This document shows positions 10,860 through 21,989 of a stretch of 64,000 nt of DNA, piece after piece; position 1 is the stretch's first letter; each line of letters starts with the position of its first letter. A program made the position numbers and the translations under genes. The notes under the pieces are model-generated. The model worked only from the letters and a program-made list of their open reading frames with translations, had not been told where the DNA came from and made no database searches. The stretch is from assembly GCA_025618425.1 (NCBI GenBank), contig CM046835.1:21574393-21638392 (forward strand). The letters are read 5' to 3'. Origin of the DNA: Heliocidaris tuberculata (Eukaryota > Echinodermata > Echinoidea > Camarodonta > Echinometridae).

Positions 10860-12129
10860 CACATACGGCGCACTCCTAGTGTAATGATTCAGAGATCTTT
10901 TCTGGGTGGTTTTCTGGGTTTTTTCCTTTCTTTTTGTTTGCTTCAGAGTTTTAAATCTACCGTTTTTTTTTTTTTTTTTTATTTTTTAATATATATATTT
11001 TAAATTATGTAAATGTGTAGCCCTCCTGGGTACCTATTGTTAAAAGTATTTAATGAATTTGTTCCTGATTGTTTATTGTACCAGCCTATTCATGACCACA
11101 CACAAAATAGGTAAAAAAACACACACACACACAAAACGAAAACAAAAACAAAAACAACAAACAACAAAAAAAAAAAAACGACAAAAAAAAAAACAAACAA
11201 ACATTTGTTATGCCCCTAACCAAATGAAACCTCAAAACTGCATCAGTCCTTATCCCCAACCATCTCTGGTATTATCCATGTTCGAGTTAGAAATATTTCA
11301 TGAAGATAGAAACTTATATTAGACCATTATTTCTTGGGTTGTGACTAGAGTACTCCATGTATAATGTCCAGGAAAAAGGTCTCAGGAATCTCATTGTCCT
11401 CTCGCAATCGTCGATATTTGCACACGTAGCAAGAGGAAAATGGGACCGTCGCTTTTAACCCCCCCCCAAAAAAAAAAAAAAAAAATATATATATGAACAA
11501 ACTATTGAAGAGGAAAATGAAAAATGTAGGAAATGGGAAATGAGAAATTAAGGGACAGAGAGAAAAAGAGAGAGAGGGGGGGGGGGGGGGAAGGGGGGTG
11601 GGAGCAATGCCAATGCATTTTGCATTGCAGCTGGAATTCAAGAACTTATTTTTCAACCCAGAATCATTAGTGACGCTGGACAGCAAAATGTAGGCAGAAA
11701 TGGCAGAAACGATACCCAATGAAGGGGCCGCGGAGCGTTTTTGAGAGTAGGGGCTGATCTGATGACTCATTAATGACAACTTTCGAACCCTTTTTTCCGA
11801 GATTTTATGAAATGTGTTTACTAAAAAAGGCTATACGTGGCATAAAGTCAAACTTCACAAGGATGGAGTGGGTACGGAGCGAGAGGGGTAGGCGATTAAG
11901 CTTCTCCTAGAAGGAAACAAAAAGACTTGGCAGATGGCTACGAGAGCTTTGAGTGTGAGTGGGGGGGGGGGGGTTCTCGGGGTGGTTGTCTTTGGGGGTA
12001 ATTTTCGGGGTGCTTTTCTTGGAGGGGTTGGGGTAATTTCTCGGCGGGGGGGGGGGGTTATGAGGCGAATTCCAGTCAATTTAATTTTATAAAATATCCA
12101 TTTAAGCCAAATGATAACGTCTTGCAATT
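10860..12129. other. low-complexity tracts and a partial transposon end
   Basis: Holds poly-T, (AC)n, AAAAC-rich and poly-G tracts. The segment at about 11725-11820 (GGGGCCGCGGAGCGTTTTTG, then GGGGCTGATCTGAT and CTTTCGAACCCTTTTTTCC) is a diverged copy of the element at 20485-20645. No gene is supported; open frames at 11345-11779 and 11855-12127 on the minus strand are shadows of poly-G and of these repeats. Confidence 0.45.
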
Positions 12130-12354
12130 TACTTTGAATCGGTCCACTAGCGCTCAGAGAAAATACCGAAAGAAGCGACTAGATGTAGGTTAAATTAAGA
12201 GCGAGCAAGGTCTAATCTATCAGAAAATGATATTTCATTAAAATTTATATGTCTTTAACCATAGCGAACTACTCTTACTTTGAATCGGTCCATTAGCGCT
12301 CAGAGAAAATATCGAAAGAAACGACTAGGTGTAGGTTAAATTAAGAGCAAGGTC

Positions 12355-12572
12355 TGTGGTATATTGGTGAAGGCTCTTGCCTCTTATACGAGAGGTTCTT
12401 GGTTCGACTCTCGCTGGGTGCTTACATCCTTGGACAAGATGTTTTACCCACATTTGTCCCTCTCGACCCATGGGGACCTGGAAATTGCTGGGGTAATAAT
12501 GATTGCAGGGCCCTCAGGAAGAACAGCAGTGATGCTGACGAGGCTTCCCTGGGTAAACAAAATTATTAAAAT
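12355..12572 (+). mobile_element. tRNA-derived SINE in the satellite
   Basis: The head reads GTGGTATATTGGTGAAGGCT (A-box-like) and then GGTTCTTGGTTCGACTCTCG (B-box GGTTCGACTC), so it resembles a tRNA but cannot form a proper acceptor stem. The body (CTTGGACAAGATGTTTTACC, CCCACATTTGTCCCTCTCGA) resembles the SINE at about 43711. It ends AAAATTATTAAA and then satellite sequence resumes. Internal RNA polymerase III promoter boxes are inferred from these words. Confidence 0.65.
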
Positions 12573-12663
12573 CATTAAAAGTTATATGTCTTTGACCATA
12601 GCGGATTAGTCTTCTTGCAGACGGCCATTTTCCATATTATACGTATAATAGTTATTTGGGTGG

Positions 12664-12908
12664 CATAGGCGTACGGGCACATTTTGAGGAGGGGGCTGAT
12701 GCTTTTTGCCCGAATATCAACTAACTAGTTTCAACATTTTTCGAGCGAGCGAAAAAATGTACAAAAACTCGGGCGTAAATTACCCAAACATATTATTAGG
12801 GCAGCGAGATGTACCCGAATATGAGGCTTTAGTTGCCTAATATCGGCACTTTCAAAATCCTCAAGAGGGCTGAAGCCGCCCCCCCCCCCCCCGCCTCGTG
12901 TGCCAATG
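12664..12908. mobile_element. probable non-autonomous hAT-like element (245 bp)
   Basis: Starts CATAGGCGTACGGGCACA and ends CCTCGTGTGCCAATG, imperfect inverted ends of the same style as copy A. It carries a poly-C run near 12879 and a CGAGCGAGCGAAAAAATG motif typical of this group. The flanking 8-mers (TTGGGTGG, GGGGTGCG) match only loosely, so the target duplication has decayed or the boundary is off by a base or two. Confidence 0.5.
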
Positions 12909-13103
12909 GGGGTGCGGGGCGGACAACATAATTTGAATCGGTCTGATAGCGCTCAGGGAAAATACCAAAAGAAATGACCATAGGTAGAGGTGGCAAAGCA
13001 AGGTCTACTTTGTCGAAAAAATGATATTTCATTAAAAGTTATATGTCTTTGACCAAAGCGGACTGGTCTTTTTGCAGACGGACATATTTCCCTACTCTAC
13101 GTG

Positions 13104-13935
13104 CAGTGGTGTATCTAGGAATTATGGCGCCCAAGGCAAACAACAAAATTGCGCCCCCCCCCCCCCCCCCCCCGCTGCACAAACTTATCAGCTACAAGTG
13201 GTGGAGCAAAGCGAATGAGTGGCCATTTTTTTGTGCAATTTTACCCCTCAGAAATGCAATTTTGAATTTATGTCACCCTTTGAAGAAGAAGAAGAAAAAA
13301 AAAAGGAAGCACAGCAGCCTAGCTTTAGAGGGATTTTTGTATTTCCAACACTGAAAATCGTGTTCTATTCATTTCTTCCTTTGTTATTTAGGGCTCAAAA
13401 TCGACGAAATACCAGACAAAATATATTCGAGGTATTTAGCAAGGCTATCGAAAATTGGGTCTTTTTTTTTTATCATTTTTTTATGGGGGGGGGGGTGATG
13501 AAAGTCGAACCTGTGAAATGGCTATTTTATACCCCTTATTGTGTGCTATTGGGGGGGGGGGGGGAGGGCGCAAAATTGAATAAGATTCTTCTGAAAATTA
13601 TACGATAGGGAGCAAAGCAACTAGTGTGAATTTGAACCCTTTTAAAACCCTACCTGTGCACAATATCCTATAGTGGGGGCGCAAAATTACGAGATCTTAA
13701 AAAAACATAACTATGCGAGGTAGCAAAGCTCCCGAGCTTTAGAAAATTTTGGCATTTTAAACGCTTTAAAAATGCTATTTTCTATGTACTCTACCCTGGA
13801 CTGTGGGCGCATTTAACTGTAAGGACCCAGTTTATCTTCCTTTTCTTCCTTTTCTCTTTCTCTCTTTTGCGTTTTGCGCCCCCTTCAAGTGTCGCCCGGG
13901 TATGTGCCCCCTCTGCCCCGGTAGATACGCCACTG
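13104..13935. mobile_element. non-autonomous hAT-like element (832 bp) with exact 8-bp duplication
   Basis: Ends are CAGTGGTGTATCTAGG and GGTAGATACGCCACTG (inverted). Both sides carry TCTACGTG (13096-13103 and 13936-13943). It sits in a satellite unit and splits its TCTACGTGTAATATA word. The inside has poly-C and poly-G runs at about 13155, 13484 and 13552 and several lines of GCGCCC or GGGCGC, but no transposase. Confidence 0.85.
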
Positions 13936-14451
13936 TCTACGTGTAATATATAGAGGGGAGGGGCCGGACAACTTACTTTGAATCGCTCCGCTACCGCTCA
14001 GAGAAAATACCGCAGGAACCGACTAGGTGGAGGTTGAAGAGCAAGGTCTACTCTATCGAAAAAATGATATTTCATTAAAAGTTATATGTCTTTGACCATA
14101 GCGGACTAGTCGTTTTTGCAGACGGACACATTTCCCATACACTACGTGTAAGAGGGGTCGGACAAATTACTTTGAATCGGTCCGCTAGCGCTTAGAGAAA
14201 ATACTGAAAGAAACTAGATGGAGTTTCAAAAGCAAGGTCTACTCTATCGGGGAAAAAAAGACATTCCATTAAAACTTATATGGTTTTGACCAAAGCGGAC
14301 TAGTCTTCTTGCAGATGGACACATTTTTCCTACTCAACATGCGATATATAGGGGAGGGGGGGGGGGGGGAAGGGGCGGATAACTTACTTTGAATCGGTCC
14401 GCTAGCGCTCAGGGAAAAGACCGAAAGAAGCGACTAGGTGGAGGTTGAAGA

Positions 14452-15755
14452 CAGGGGCGGCGGAGCGTCTTTCAAAGTGGGGGGGGGGGGGGGGGGGACC
14501 AGCCAAAAAAGGACACTTTTGGAGAAAAAAGGGGCATTTACAAAAGGTGAACGTAAAGCAAAAACAGAGACCATTTTGTGACATTCGTATTACCCTACAG
14601 TCAATTAATACATAACGAACTTCATCTTCTTCCTTTTTATTGTGATTCTGGACACTGCTTCAGTTTCCCCAATTAGCAGTTGTGTGTAATGGTCTAATGA
14701 TTCATGTGCGAGCGAGCGAAGTGAGCGAGCAAAAGATTTCAGACTCTTTTCTAATGCTGAAGTCCTTGGGTTGGCATTATTTACAGCCATATAATGAACA
14801 TGACAACAGCAAATTAATTTTGGGATTACCATGATTACATCGATATTATCATACTTTTGCGATCTGCTTGGTTTCATTAAATTAACTGTAAGAGCGAGAG
14901 AGCGTAGAGAGCGAGTTTTGGGAAAATTTTCAGAAAATATTGCCCTTATCCTTGGTGTACGTTATGGGCATATTCGAGTGAGGGACATTGTGCCCCTTTT
15001 GCCTCCAGCTCCACTGCCTTACATCATGTACATTGTAGCTGAAGTATACCTTTTACTACATAAAGCCGCACCGATTCTTTGAAGCTAGATATGCCTCTTT
15101 TTATAAGAAACAGTGAGGAAATATAAGTAAAAGGGGGCACTTATCAGAAGAGGAAAGGGTGCTTATCATAGGTGGAAAGAGGCACTGAAGAGAACATTAA
15201 TGAGAAGAGGAAAAGGGCTCATATTAGTTAGGAAAATGGAACTTATCAGAAGTAAAGAGGGGGCATTTATCAGATTTGAAAATGGTCACTTATCAAAAGG
15301 GGAAAATAGGTACTTATTAGAAGGGAAAGGCGGCACCTATATCAAAATTAAGAATTCACTTATCAAGGGAGATTAGGGCACATGTAAGGGATAAGGGGGG
15401 GGGGCAGGCATTATATTTGAAAAGGGGAACTTATTAGAAGGAGAAAAGGGCCCTTATAAGAAAGAAAAATAGGCACTGACCGAAGTAAAATTGCATTTAT
15501 CAGAAGGAGAAAAAGGGCTCTTATCAGAGATAAGGAGCCAATTATCAGATGTGAAAAGAGGCACTTATCAGGAGAAAAAGGGGGCACGCATCATAAGAAG
15601 AAAGTGCACTTATTAGAAAGGAAAAGGGGCACTTAGCATGAGGGCACTTATCAGAGAGAAAAAGGGCATTTTTCAGAAATAAAAAGGGCACGTTTGGGGT
15701 ACTTCAAAAAGTGGGGCACTGTACCCCTGCCCCCCCCCCGCGAGCTCCTCCCCTG
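14452..15755. mobile_element. non-autonomous hAT-like element (1.3 kb) with exact 8-bp duplication
   Basis: Starts CAGGGGCGGCGGAGCG and ends CGCGAGCTCCTCCCCTG. The target duplication GTTGAAGA is at 14444-14451 and 15756-15763 and comes from the GAGGTTGAAGAGCAAGG word of the satellite, which is split by the insertion. The left part has poly-G and GCGAGCGAGCGAAGTGAGC. The right half is a degenerate tandem array (15100-15690). Small open frames within have no recognisable transposase domain. Confidence 0.85.
15100..15690. repeat. degenerate GGCACTTATCAGAAG tandem repeat inside the element
   Basis: About twenty-five imperfect units of 20-28 bases built on AAAAGGGGCACTTATCAGAA fill the right half of the hAT-like element. 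This internal array explains the length difference from smaller family members. Confidence 0.75.
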
Positions 15756-16314
15756 GTTGAAGAGCAAGGTCTACTCTATCGAAAAAAATGATATTGCATT
15801 AAAAGTTATATGTCTTTTGCAGACGGACACATTTTGTATACACTACGTGTTAGAGGGGCCGGACAACTTACTTTAAATCGGTCCGCTAGCGCTCAGGGAA
15901 AATACCGAAAGAAGCGACTAGGTGGAGGTTGAAGAGCAAGGTCTACTCTATCGAAAAAAATAATAATTCATCAAAAGTTATATGTCTTTCTCAACATCGC
16001 ACTAGTCTTTTTGCAGACGGACACATTTTCCCTACTCTACGTGTAATATATATAGGGGAGGGGCCGGACAACTTACTTTGAATCGCTCCGCTACCGCTCA
16101 GAGAAAATACCGAAGGAACCGACTAGGTGGAGGTTGAAGAGCAAGGTCTACTCTATCGAAAAAATAATATTTCATCAAAAGTAATGTGTCTTTGTCCACA
16201 TCGCACTAGTCTTTCTGCAGACGGACATTTACCATGTAATATACATACAGATGGGAGGGTAGATCCCACAATATTAAAATTGAATACATGTATTAATATG
16301 AAATAATGAAGTAT

Positions 16315-17680
16315 TAATCACAAAGAAGTTGTCCGGCCCCTCTAACACGTAATGTATCCAAAATGTGTCCGTCTGCAAAAGACATATTACTTTTATAGTG
16401 CAATATCATTTTTTCGATAGAGTAGACCTTGCTCTTCAACCTCCACCTAGTCGCTTCTTTCGGTATTTTCCTTGAGCGCCAGCGGACCGATTCAAAGTAA
16501 GTTGTCCGCCCCCCTCCCCTATATGTATTACAGGTATGGAAAATGTCCGTCTGCAAAAAGACTAGTCCATTGTGGTCAAAACCATATAACTTTTAATGAA
16601 ATATCATTTTTTCGATAAAGTAGATCTTGCTCTTCAACCTCCACCTAGTCGCTTCCTTCGGTATTTTCTCTGAGCGGTAGCGGACCGATTCAAAGAAAGT
16701 TGTCCGGCCCCTCCCCTCTATATATTACACTTATAGTAAGAAAATATGTCCGTCTACAAAAAGACTAGTCCGCTATGGTCAAAGACATATAACTTTTAAT
16801 GAAATATTATTTTTTCGATAGAGTAGATCTTGCTCTTCAACCTCCACCTAGTCGCTTCCTTCGGTATTTTCTCTGAGCTCTAGCGGACCGATTCAAAGTA
16901 AGTTATCCGGCCCCTCCCCTCTATATATTACACGTATAGTAGGGAAAATATGTGGGTCTGCAAAAAAGACTAGTCCGCTTTTTTCGATAGGTTGGACTTT
17001 GCTCTACAATCTCCACCTACTCGCTTTTTCCGAATTTTTCTCTGAGCGCTAGCGGAATGATTCAAATTTACGTCACCCTCCCCCCTTAGTCCCATATATA
17101 ATATACACGTAAAGTGTGAAAAATGCCCGCCTGTAAAAAAGACTATTCCGCTATGGTCAAAGCCACTTTTATTATAATGAAATAACCTTTTTTTCAATAG
17201 TTTGGACATTGCTCTATAATCTCCACCTAGTCGCTTTTTCGATTTTTTCTCTGAGCGCTAGCGGAATGATTCAAAGTTACCTCACCCCCCCCCCTGCTTA
17301 TTCCATATTACACGTAAAGTATGGAAAATGCCCGTCTGCAAAAAAGACTATTCCGCTATAGTCAAAGCCACTTTTATTTTAATGAAATTACATTTTTTCG
17401 ATAGGTTGGACATTGCTCTACAATCTCCACCTATTTGCTTTTTCCGAATTTTTCTCTGAGCGCTAGCGGAATCATTCAAATTTACGTCACCCCCCCCCCT
17501 TAGTCCCATATATAATATACACGTAAAGTGTGAAAAATGCCCGCCTGTAAAAAAGACTATTCCGCTATAGTCAAAGCCACTTTTATTATAATGAAATAAC
17601 ATTTTTTCGATAGTTTGGACATTGCTCGACAATCTCCACCTAGTCGCTTTTTCCGAATTTTTCTCTGAGATCTACCCTTC
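16315..17680 (-). repeat. ~200-bp satellite array, reverse-orientation block
   Basis: The same satellite now runs in reverse complement: GGTATTTTC, CTGAGCG(C/G)TAGCGGACC and GATTCAAAGTAAGTTGTCCG recur at intervals near 16470, 16670, 16870, 17040, 17250, 17455 and 17660. Later units are more diverged (GGAATGATTCAAATTTACG). The switch from forward to reverse is at about 16255-16315. Minus-strand frames of 79 and 94 residues here are nearly the same protein because they are the same repeat. Confidence 0.9.
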
Positions 17681-17689
17681 ATTGCTTAA

Positions 17690-18690
17690 TTATACCAAGT
17701 AGTTGTTTCAGAACTGTGATAACCCCTTGATTATACACGAAAAAGACAGGCTTCACAGAATAGTTCGTTTTTAGAATAATATGACGTCATCTTTGGTACG
17801 GTAATAGAATAAAAATTTGTTTTATATCGACAATTTTAAATTCCTTCCTTTTTGCTTGTCTTAAGTGGTATTTTGATTTTTTATATTCCTATTTTCTCTA
17901 TTATATTGTTAGATCATATAGTTTGTGACGCTCTTCAAATTGGCTTTCCGGCTGGATTCCGGCCAAGTTCCATCCAGTGGGAAACCCAATCTGGCAAAAT
18001 ATACCTGGCTCCACTATCAGCTTAGTCTAGTTCTGGACGTATGTAATTATTTTGTCCATAAAACCCCGTGTGCGTGCACCCAGCATAGAACCAGGGAGTA
18101 GAGAGAGATGGAGCGAAGTCCACTGATTAACTCTGTGATAAGACGAAGCATCAGTGGACTTCGCTCCGTCTCTCTTCCACGTCACCTCCCTGTAGTCTGG
18201 GAGCATGTCCCGAAATAGTCACCCATTTTACTCACAAGATTTGACCCCTTAAAGTTACTTAGACCATCTAACTCATTGACGTAAAGGTTGTCAGCCTGAC
18301 CGTAGCCGTCGGATTTAACCCCCCCCCCCCCCCCCCCCCAGGTCCCAAAAGAGACCCCAAAGTCGCGTCGATTTCACCCCATCCCCCCCATGCACCAAAC
18401 TTTGTCAGTAGGAAGAGGTATGACTGGACATTACAAAACACAAAAAAACTGAGAAAAAAAATTCCATTGGGATGGGGTGTCAGACGGCCCCTAAAAACTG
18501 GGGTAAATTTTTCCCTTGAAGCTCAGGGAACAAATTTTGTCGGGTGGAAGAGCTATGGATGTAAATTCCAAAATTTTAAAAACTCAAAAAATTGCCCATC
18601 GGGAAGGGGGTGTCAGCCCCCCTGCAACAAAATCACCAAAGTGCCCTTTGACAATATGGTTAGCCAACCAAATGCTTTGTATGTAAAGAA
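17690..18690. other. intergenic; hairpin and poly-C run
   Basis: No gene seen. Contains the hairpin at 18102-18175, a poly-C run at 18320-18340, and two parallel segments (18341-18475 and 18476-18640) that share words such as GGGAACAAATTTTGTCGG versus CACCAAACTTTGTCAGTAGG, suggesting an old duplication. Confidence 0.4.
18102..18175. repeat. 26-bp inverted repeat (hairpin)
   Basis: AGAGAGATGGAGCGAAGTCC(ACTGAT) at 18102-18127 is the reverse complement of 18150-18175 apart from one position that still pairs as G:U in RNA. The loop is 22 bases. Weaker pairing continues outward (CAGGGAG with CTCCCTG). Confidence 0.8.
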
Positions 18691-19106
18691 AAAACATTTT
18701 TGTTATATGAAGTTAAATGACAATAATCTTTTAGGACAAGAACAAAACGGTTTCAGAGAAAGCTATTCAAAAGTAGATCACACATTAATTTTGTGTTACA
18801 TTCTATTATTGATCTATACTTGTCTCAGTAAAAAAAAAAAAAACGTGTTTATGTGCTTTCATTGATTACAAAAAAGCTTTCGACACTATTGATCGAACAT
18901 CTTTGTGGTACAAGATGATTCAAAATAATATTGATGGCAAGTTATTTCGAGTAATTAGAAATATATATAATGATGCTAAATCGTGTGTTATAAATGGTTC
19001 TGAACGTTCCGATTTCTTTAACTGTAATTATAGGAGAAAGGCAAGAGGAGAATTTATCTCCTTTTCTTTTCTGCATTGTATATCATGATTTTGAACTTTT
19101 TATACG

Positions 19107-19229
19107 CAGGGAGAGGCGTTGGAACGTCGGGCTCGGACAATGCATTGGGGGTATCTTTTGTCTGGCAAACAAAAGATCCCCCCCCCCCCAATGCATTGTC
19201 CGAGCCCGACATTCCGACACGGCAGGGTG
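19107..19229. mobile_element. palindromic MITE inserted in the LINE (123 bp)
   Basis: An almost complete palindrome: GTCGGGCTCGGACAATGCAT on the left is mirrored by ATGCATTGTCCGAGCCCGAC on the right, with a poly-C run and a short loop. The word ATACG flanks both sides (19102-19106 and 19230-19234). Joining the LINE across it keeps the reading frame (FELFI then REHF, GVDLL). Confidence 0.75.
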
Positions 19230-19445
19230 ATACGAGAACACTTTCGGGGTGTGGACTTGCTACCCTCGAATTTGAAATCTTCTATGTTAGCCAAGGGTAT
19301 ACTGACGTGTACTTATAAAACTCATCTCCTTATTATATGCAATTGTCTTAGCGGAATCTGAATCATACCTCAAGTTGGCTTTAAATGCCATATCTTTACA
19401 CTGTCAAATATGGTCACTTACAGTCAATATAGATCAGTGTTGTAA

Positions 19446-19700
19446 TCAAGTCGAGTCGAGTCAAGGGGGGGGGGGGGTGGGGGTCGAGTCCGAGTCGATA
19501 AGAGGTCGAGTCACGAGTCAAGTCGAGTCACGAGTCAAGTCGAGTCAGTAGGAGGTCGAGTCACGAGTCAAGTCGAGTCATGAGTGGCTCGAGTCTCGAG
19601 TCGGATCATTTTCTATCACGTTCGAGTCGAGTCGAGTCGAGTCAAGAGAAATTTTTGAGTCGAGTCGAGTCGAGTCGAGTCGAGTCGAGTCGAGTCGAGT
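19446..19700. repeat. (GAGTC)n subterminal array
   Basis: Around thirty copies of GAGTC, often as TCGAGTCGAGTC or CACGAGTCAAGTC, on the left of the hAT-like element. A matching array is on the right at 20697-20870. Confidence 0.9.
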
Positions 19701-20484
19701 CAACATGGATTTTTGTAGTCAAGTCTACAGTTTTAATACTTGTACATGTTCTTGTATTTCTTGTCTGATATGGTAGCCTATCATGACTTCCTGTACCCAC
19801 GACAGACCCACTAAGCATACACAGATATTGCGGTTAAACAAATTTGCAGTACCAGTCCTACGATTCATTTGCACACTTAATCATGCAAATCTACATCACT
19901 TTTAAAAATTATTTTAATGTATGCATGGTGACACCTACACACCTTAAAATTAACAAAAAGAGGTGAAAGTTAATTTATTTTTAGGAGTATTGATGGTCTC
20001 TGCAAGAAAAAAACATTATATACAAATTTTAAGAGAAGAAAATATCTTTAATGTACTGTACATAGATTTATCACAATACATTCCCTGATTGTTGATGATA
20101 TGTAAACGATAGATGTACATGCAGCTATCATCTTGATCATGAACATGTATATGTGGCTGCCTCCCACTCTATCCAAAGAAACTTCAGACCTCATAGAAAT
20201 ATAATGTTGTAATGTAGATACTAGTATGCCCATGCTGCTGATAGTCTGGGACCTCAGACTCATCATGTATATACAACCAAATGTTATTTGTATGATTACC
20301 TCGCATTACTGTTTTTTTTCAAATTTGACATTCTTCAAATACTCGGATAGAATCATCTAGCACCAAAATTTCATTTGGCAGGGAAGGGGGGGGGGGGTGT
20401 GGTCATGTGAGACCTGCTATCCTGTACTGTAGTACTGTAGTACACTACACAAGAGCTATAATTATATTCCTATTATATACCAGG

Positions 20485-20645
20485 CAGGGGACCGGAGCGT
20501 TTTTGAAAGTTGAGGGCTGATCTGATTTCACACATTAATGACAATTTTCGAGCCTTTTTTCCGAGAATTTTTTTTAACCTGTCTACTCAAAAAAGTGGGG
20601 GGCTGCAGCCCCAAGCCCCCCCCCCCCCCCGGCTCCGTGGCCCAT
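20485..20645. mobile_element. short foldback element nested in the GAGTC element
   Basis: Starts CAGGGGACCGGAGCG and ends CGGCTCCGTGGCCCATG, imperfect inverted ends, with poly-C at 20617-20630. Its inside (GAGGGCTGATCTGATTTCAC, TTTTCGAGCCTTTTTTCCG) recurs at about 11725-11820. No clear target duplication was found. Confidence 0.5.
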
Positions 20646-21989
20646 GCTAGGCTATCTATGGGGTACAGTAAGGGGATTTTGGGTGTACTTAAATAATCGA
20701 GTCATGTCGAGTCGCGTCAAGTTGAGTCAAGTCGAGTCAACAAGCATGTCGAGTCCGAGTCATGGTCGAGTCGAGTCGGCTAGTAGTCGAGTCACAAGTT
20801 GAGTCGAGTCAAGAAGGGGCCGAGTCTCGAGTCGAGTCGAGTCGTAGAGGGGGGCTCAAGTCGAGTCATTACAAAACTGATATAGATATAACTAAGGTGG
20901 TTATCTTTTCTCGAGGGAAAGTTCAAAAGTATAAAATGTTTAAATATCAAGATAAAGTTATAGACGTCGTTGACGATTATGTTTATTTGTGTGCAACTTT
21001 CAGTTACAAAAATGATTTCAAGAAAGCTCAGAATAAGCAAGTAACTCAAGCCAAGAGAGCCATGTATAGCCTTATATAATAAAGGCAAGAAAATTAAAAC
21101 TCCCGATAGACAGTGAATTTGAAATGTTTGACGGGCTCGTTGTACCGATTCGTTTATATGGTGGGGTTTTGAAAACATTAACCAGATAGAAACTTTTCAT
21201 ATTCAATATTACAAACGACTACTAAGATTGAATAAAAATACTGCAAATTGTATGGTGTTGGGAGATCTGGGTAGATGTCAACTAAGTAACGTAATTAAAC
21301 AAAGAATTGTAAATTTTGGGTTTAGGAGTCTAGTTGGAGGAGAATACAAACTGTCAATAATTATGTGTAATGTACTTAAAATGCTTTTAGATAACAATAT
21401 GTCCCCGCGTGGGTACAAAAAGTAAAAGATACGCAACACCCTTGGTTTGTCAAATATATATGACACGGTTATAGCAACATAAGTAATGATTGGTTAAAGT
21501 CAACTGTTAAAGTAAGACTGAAAGATATTCAATTTCAAAACTGGTATTAATAGTCAACGACAGTTCTCATTGTATGAATTATAGGATTTTTAAAACAACA
21601 CCTGAGTTAGAGATTTATGTGAAAAAGCTATCTCTGTCACAGAGAATAATTATTACTTTAGCGAAATTTAGATGTGGGAATCACCGATTGCCTATCGTAA
21701 CTGGTAGGTATTCTAACATTGAAAGTACAATATATGTCATTTGTGTAATCAAGGAAAAATTGGCGATGAATTTCATTATCTTTTTGAACATGTTGAATTT
21801 CAAGTGTTCAATAATAAGAGAAAGGTATATTTAAATAGGTTTTAGAGTAAAGCCTAATAGGCCTACACTAAAGATGCATAATCTCTTTAATTCAACCAAC
21901 ACCAAAAAGTTGGTTAGGTTAGCAAAGTTTTGTAAAAAAAAATTATGCTTCGTTTTCGAAGTTGTTTGCTGTTAACAGATGTAAGTATC

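Larger units (their letters stand above)
12130..16255 (+). repeat. ~200-bp satellite array, forward-orientation block
   Basis: Repeated units contain CTTTGAATCGGTCCGCTAGC, then GCTCAGAGAAAATACCGAAA, GCGACTAGGTGGAGGTTGAA, GAGCAAGGTCTACTCTATCG, AAAAGTTATATGTCTTTGAC, GCAGACGGACACATTTTCCC and a TACGTGTAATATATAGGGG spacer. Copies of the GAATCGGTCC word start near 12135, 12283, 12936 (diverged), 13979, 14175, 14391, 15876 and 16080. The array is interrupted by a SINE and by transposons at 12664, 13104 and 14452. Open frames inside it are not genes. Confidence 0.9.
19435..20879. mobile_element. non-autonomous hAT-like element with GAGTC arrays (1445 bp), inserted in the LINE
   Basis: Ends are CAGTGTTGTAATCAAGTCGA and the inverted TCATTACAAAACTG. 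The exact 8-bp duplication ATATAGAT flanks it (19427-19434 and 20880-20887). Removing the element and one duplication restores the LINE frame (LTVNID then ITKVVIF). Both subterminal regions are arrays of GAGTC/GTCGA (19446-19700 and 20697-20870). No transposase is encoded. It contains another element at 20485-20645. Confidence 0.9.

Noticed and set aside
12355..12425. Possible tRNA gene
   Set aside because: A- and B-box words are present but acceptor and anticodon stems do not pair properly, and the SINE body follows directly.
16970..17632. Two similar minus-strand frames (79 and 94 residues) that look like a gene pair
   Set aside because: They are the same satellite unit read twice, and the frame does not extend into a domain.
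12130..17680. CRISPR-like array
   Set aside because: Units are about 200 bases and not short repeats with unique spacers; the genome is eukaryotic.
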